Assembly (NCBI GenBank): GCA_011772275.1
Contig: WVZU01000220.1
Coordinates: forward strand, 10,848 to 18,969
DNA: 8,122 nt
Direction: 5' to 3'
Origin: Planctomycetales bacterium
GTDB taxonomy: Bacteria; Planctomycetota; Planctomycetia; Pirellulales; UBA7805
Below, piece after piece: positions 6,088-8,122 of this stretch. Position 1 is the first letter of the stretch. Every line of letters starts with the position of its first letter. The translations under genes and the position numbers were made by a program. The notes under the pieces were generated by a model. The model did not search any database. It worked only from the letters and a program-made list of their open reading frames with translations, and was not told where the DNA came from.

Positions 6088-6102
6088 GACGGTACGCAAT
6101 CG

Positions 6103-7635
6103 ATGCGATGGATCAACCCGAAAATTATCGGAATCCTGCTCCTCCTGATCGGCCTGTGGGTATTTCTGGCGATCGCGGTCCCGGAGACCTTTCTTAAGGG
6201 AGGCAACCTGGAAAACCTCATGCGGCGGACCGCGCTGTACGGCATCCTGGGGATCGGCGTGGCCTTTGTGATCATCACCGCCGGTATCGACCTCTCCATC
6301 GGATCGATTGTCTGTCTCAGTGCCAGCATCCTCGCCCTGCTGCTGCAGGTCCGCTACGAACCATTCGACATGCAGCCCGTCCTGGCCGTCCAGGCCAGCC
6401 AACAGACGATTGTGCTGCCGGGCCACGTGGAGACATTTGCTGCGGGCCAGAAAATTCGGTATCAGGGGGGACGTCGCGCACGGAATGCGATGCTGATTGT
6501 TACCCACGTCGCACCCGTCACGTTCACAACCCACCAGAATGACCAAGTTGCTGCGACCGCTTTGAAGGTCGACAAACCGCTGTCGCGCGATGACAACACG
6601 GGGTTCATCGCCAAATTGTCCACCCTGACGGCGCTGGATCGCGGGGACCCTGCCGCCGGTATCGCACCCACGCTGACCTTGGCAGCCGCTCATCCGAACC
6701 TGGCCGCCCGGGACAAACTGGTGTTGCTGGATCCGGCCGCCGGACGACAAGACCTGGTGATCGACGCGGCCGAAGTACGGGATGCCCAGACCGTGGTGCG
6801 GTTGCGGGACGAATTGGGATCGAATGTCAGCCAGCAGTGGCTGGCGATTCCGGTCGAGCGCCGACAGCGGATGTCCGTGCTGATGGCCATCGCGGCAGTC
6901 CTGCTGATCGGCCTGATCCTGGGACTGGTCCACGGCCTGCTGATCACCAAGGTCGAATTGCAGCCGTTTGTGGTCACGTTGTGCGGGCTGCTGGTTTACC
7001 GGGGGGTCGCCCGCTGGCTGACCAACGACCAGGTACAGGGTTTCAAGACTGAGTATGCCGACTCGATCCAGCGGCTGGCGGTGGGCAAGCTGAGCCTGGG
7101 ATTCACCTCCCATGGCGAAGTGATCGGGATCCCCTACCCGTTCTTTATCTTGATCATCACCGGCGTGCTGGCCTCCATTTTCCTGAACAAGACGATTTGG
7201 GGACGCTACATGCAGGCCGTGGGCCATAACGAGGCCGCGGCCCGGTACTCAGGCATCCACACGCACTGGGTCAAGATCGTGGCCTATGTGATTTGCGCGG
7301 TGCTGGCGTGCGTGGGCGGGATGCTGTTCGCACTTTCCAACAACTCTGTCTCTCCTTCGGCCTTTGGAAACTTCTTCGAACTGTACGCGATTGCCGCGGC
7401 CGTGCTGGGCGGGTGCTCGTTGCGGGGTGGCGAGGGGGGAATTCTGGGCGTGATCATCGGCACGGCCGTCATGCAAACGCTGAAAAACTCGATCCTGCTG
7501 CTGGGGATCTCCGATACGCTGGAGTTCGTGATCGTGGGGCTGGTCCTGCTAGGGGGCGTGATTGCCGATCAGTACATCAAACGCGCGATCGACCGCCGCC
7601 GCCTGGCGACTCGCCGTGTTCACCCCCCCGCCTGA
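6103..7635 (+). CDS. Sugar ABC transporter permease (RbsC-like) with large internal insertion
   Basis: A 510-residue inner-membrane permease of the BPD_transp_2 (RbsC/MglC) family, which normally has about 320-350 residues. Conserved parts are an N-terminal membrane helix (about 8-25), GVAFVIITAGIDLSIGSIV (52-70), the helix ending near 82, then after a gap AVLLIGLILGLVHGLLITK (265-283) and LQPFVVTLCGLLVYRGVAR (286-304). The ATPase-facing motif GRYMQAVGHNEAAARYSGI (367-385) and later helices (about 388-411, 443-460, 470-488) complete the fold. Between residues about 84 and 255 lies an extra soluble, strand-rich block absent from typical members. The frame is continuous through it, with no stop or codon break. 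With an N-in topology this loop would be periplasmic. The start lies 15 bases after the ATPase stop, so the genes are co-transcribed. Family assignment is firm; the insertion's role is unknown. Confidence 0.93.
   Translation: MRWINPKIIGILLLLIGLWVFLAIAVPETFLKGGNLENLMRRTALYGILGIGVAFVIITAGIDLSIGSIVCLSASILALLLQVRYEPFDMQPVLAVQASQQTIVLPGHVETFAAGQKIRYQGGRRARNAMLIVTHVAPVTFTTHQNDQVAATALKVDKPLSRDDNTGFIAKLSTLTALDRGDPAAGIAPTLTLAAAHPNLAARDKLVLLDPAAGRQDLVIDAAEVRDAQTVVRLRDELGSNVSQQWLAIPVERRQRMSVLMAIAAVLLIGLILGLVHGLLITKVELQPFVVTLCGLLVYRGVARWLTNDQVQGFKTEYADSIQRLAVGKLSLGFTSHGEVIGIPYPFFILIITGVLASIFLNKTIWGRYMQAVGHNEAAARYSGIHTHWVKIVAYVICAVLACVGGMLFALSNNSVSPSAFGNFFELYAIAAAVLGGCSLRGGEGGILGVIIGTAVMQTLKNSILLLGISDTLEFVIVGLVLLGGVIADQYIKRAIDRRRLATRRVHPPA
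6352..6867 (+). other. Extra soluble domain inserted in the permease
   Basis: This segment encodes about residues 84-255 of the permease, where RbsC of E. coli has only a short loop between two helices. It has no hydrophobic helix. It alternates beta-like stretches such as QTIVLPGHVE (101-110), AMLIVTHVAPVTF (129-141) and KLVLLDP (205-211) with charged turns. Two stretches, 101-132 and 189-220, align without gaps with 7 identities (T, L, A, A, K, R, I) and several conservative changes, suggesting two related subdomains. No cysteines or known catalytic motif are evident. Base composition resembles the flanks. Confidence 0.7.
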
Positions 7636-7719
7636 CCTGCCGGTCCTTCCCCACCCTCCTCTACGCTCTGCTTGCAGTGGAGACGGCTGCTCGAAGCTCT
7701 GTGAGCCCTCGGGCCATTT

Positions 7720-7741
7720 GCTCGACACTCGCTCGACACTC
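7720..7741. repeat. Tandem 11-base duplication
   Basis: GCTCGACACTC is repeated head to tail twice, exactly, at 7720-7730 and 7731-7741, in the non-coding gap. Slippage is the simplest explanation. Confidence 0.8.
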
Positions 7742-7777
7742 GATTGCTCTGCAGTGGATACAAGTGGCGACTGAGGA

Positions 7778-7804
7778 CGCGGCCAGGCAGAAGACTTGGC
7801 CGTG
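7778..7804. terminator. Candidate hairpin between convergent genes
   Basis: Bases 7778-7787 can pair with 7795-7804 in a 10-bp stem with two G-U pairs and a 7-base loop; the core is CGGCCA against TGGCCG. It lies between the ends of the permease and mutase genes and could act for both. Without a U-tract on either side it is weak as an intrinsic terminator. Confidence 0.3.
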
Positions 7805-7834
7805 GCGCTACAGATGGCGGGTGGGAAATGCGGG

Positions 7835-8122
7835 TTACGTGCCGGCGAACTGTTTGAGGTCGTGTTCCAGGGCCAGCAAGCGGTTTTCCAGCATGGTTTT
7901 CACGGCGGCAAGGTCTGCGCCGTCTTGTGGCGGGTGCCAGACAAACGAATAGAACTTGATTTTCGGCTCGGTCCCCGAAGGGCGGATGGCGACGTAATTG
8001 CCGTCCGCCTGGAAGTCCAGGATGACCAGGTCGCCCGTCGGCCCTGCCAGGGGTGTTGTGTTGCCCGCCCTGTCGGTGATGGTCTGCTGCTGGTAGTCGC
8101 GTATTTGCCGAACTTTCAGGTC
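7835..8122 (-). CDS. Phosphohexomutase (phosphoglucomutase/phosphomannomutase), C-terminal part
   Basis: The last 95 residues of a minus-strand gene whose start lies beyond the right edge; the TAA stop is at 7835-7837. The hallmark RPSGTEPKIKFY (47-58 of the visible part) is the phosphate-binding loop of the C-terminal domain of alpha-D-phosphohexomutases, where it grips the substrate phosphate. It is preceded by GDLVILDFQADGNYVAI (30-46) and followed by a helical tail (LAAVKTMLENRLLALEHDLK, 71-90). These cytoplasmic enzymes interconvert hexose 1- and 6-phosphates via a phosphoserine that would lie in the missing part. KIKFY and the domain style suggest a PgcA/ManB-like phospho-sugar mutase; glucose versus mannose preference cannot be decided from this fragment. 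It converges on the importer operon and is not part of it. Confidence 0.9.
   Translation of the reverse strand, partial: DLKVRQIRDYQQQTITDRAGNTTPLAGPTGDLVILDFQADGNYVAIRPSGTEPKIKFYSFVWHPPQDGADLAAVKTMLENRLLALEHDLKQFAGT

Larger units (their letters stand above)
7636..7834. other. Convergent intergenic region after the transporter operon
   Basis: About 200 bases between two converging genes with no credible coding frame. It contains an 11-base tandem duplication (7720-7741), two related stretches with CTCTGC and GCAGTGGA (around 7667-7682 and 7747-7758), and one hairpin (7778-7804). No clear intrinsic terminator with a U-tract is present for either gene. Confidence 0.5.

Noticed and set aside
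6352..6867. Permease insertion as a mobile element, intein or frameshift artefact
   Set aside because: No terminal repeats, target duplication or intein motifs are seen. The frame is uninterrupted and composition matches the flanks, so an in-frame protein domain is more likely.
5839..7227. 462-codon open frame on the minus strand
   Set aside because: It is fully antisense to the ATPase and permease genes and rich in Gln, Asp, His and Gly, a typical shadow in GC-rich DNA.
7720..7741. CRISPR-like or iteron-like array
   Set aside because: There are only two adjacent 11-base copies without spacers, so it is a simple tandem duplication.

Overview
The window looks like a piece of chromosome from a GC-rich planctomycete, probably close to the Pirellulales. 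This is inferred from four things: a tiny basic protein of a type I associate with that phylum, a stand-alone Ser/Thr kinase of eukaryotic type, long gaps filled with REP-like 'gggtcgggagtctttttg' palindromes, and the overall gene repertoire. No rRNA, tRNA, CRISPR array, transposase or prophage gene is visible.

Layout, left to right. (1) A 61-residue basic protein is on the minus strand (29-214). (2) A head-to-head gap of about 530 bases holds a degenerate REP-like element (391-469) and, at its right end, a candidate promoter. (3) A two-gene plus-strand unit encodes an MTH1187/YkoF-type thiamine-binding-like protein (744-1130) and a flavin-reductase-like flavoprotein (1123-1611). Their reading frames overlap by 8 bases. 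(4) A tail-to-tail gap of about 510 bases (1612-2125) is filled by repeats: two 47-base direct repeats flanking a perfect 24-bp-arm palindrome. (5) A minus-strand single-domain Ser/Thr kinase follows (2126-3043). (6) A divergent gap of 340 bases contains an exact 14-base direct repeat. (7) A plus-strand three-gene ABC importer operon of the ribose/galactose (RbsBAC) class follows: lipoprotein binding protein (3384-4484), double-NBD ATPase (4570-6087) and permease (6103-7635). (8) A convergent gap of 199 bases leads to the C-terminal end of a minus-strand phosphohexomutase (7835-8122) that runs off the window.

The importer genes should act together. The anchored binding protein captures a monosaccharide-like ligand outside the inner membrane, the permease forms the channel, and the ATPase drives transport. 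The ligand cannot be read from the sequence. The sugar-phosphate mutase next door fits a carbohydrate theme, but it is convergent and not in the operon.

The most unusual feature is in the permease. At 510 residues it is about 170 longer than a normal RbsC-type permease. The excess is a single soluble, strand-rich block (about residues 84-255) inserted between two conserved membrane segments, predicted to lie on the periplasmic side where the binding protein docks. Other points of interest are the coupled thiamine-binding/flavin-reductase pair, the REP-type repeats, and a kinase with atypical nucleotide-binding motifs.
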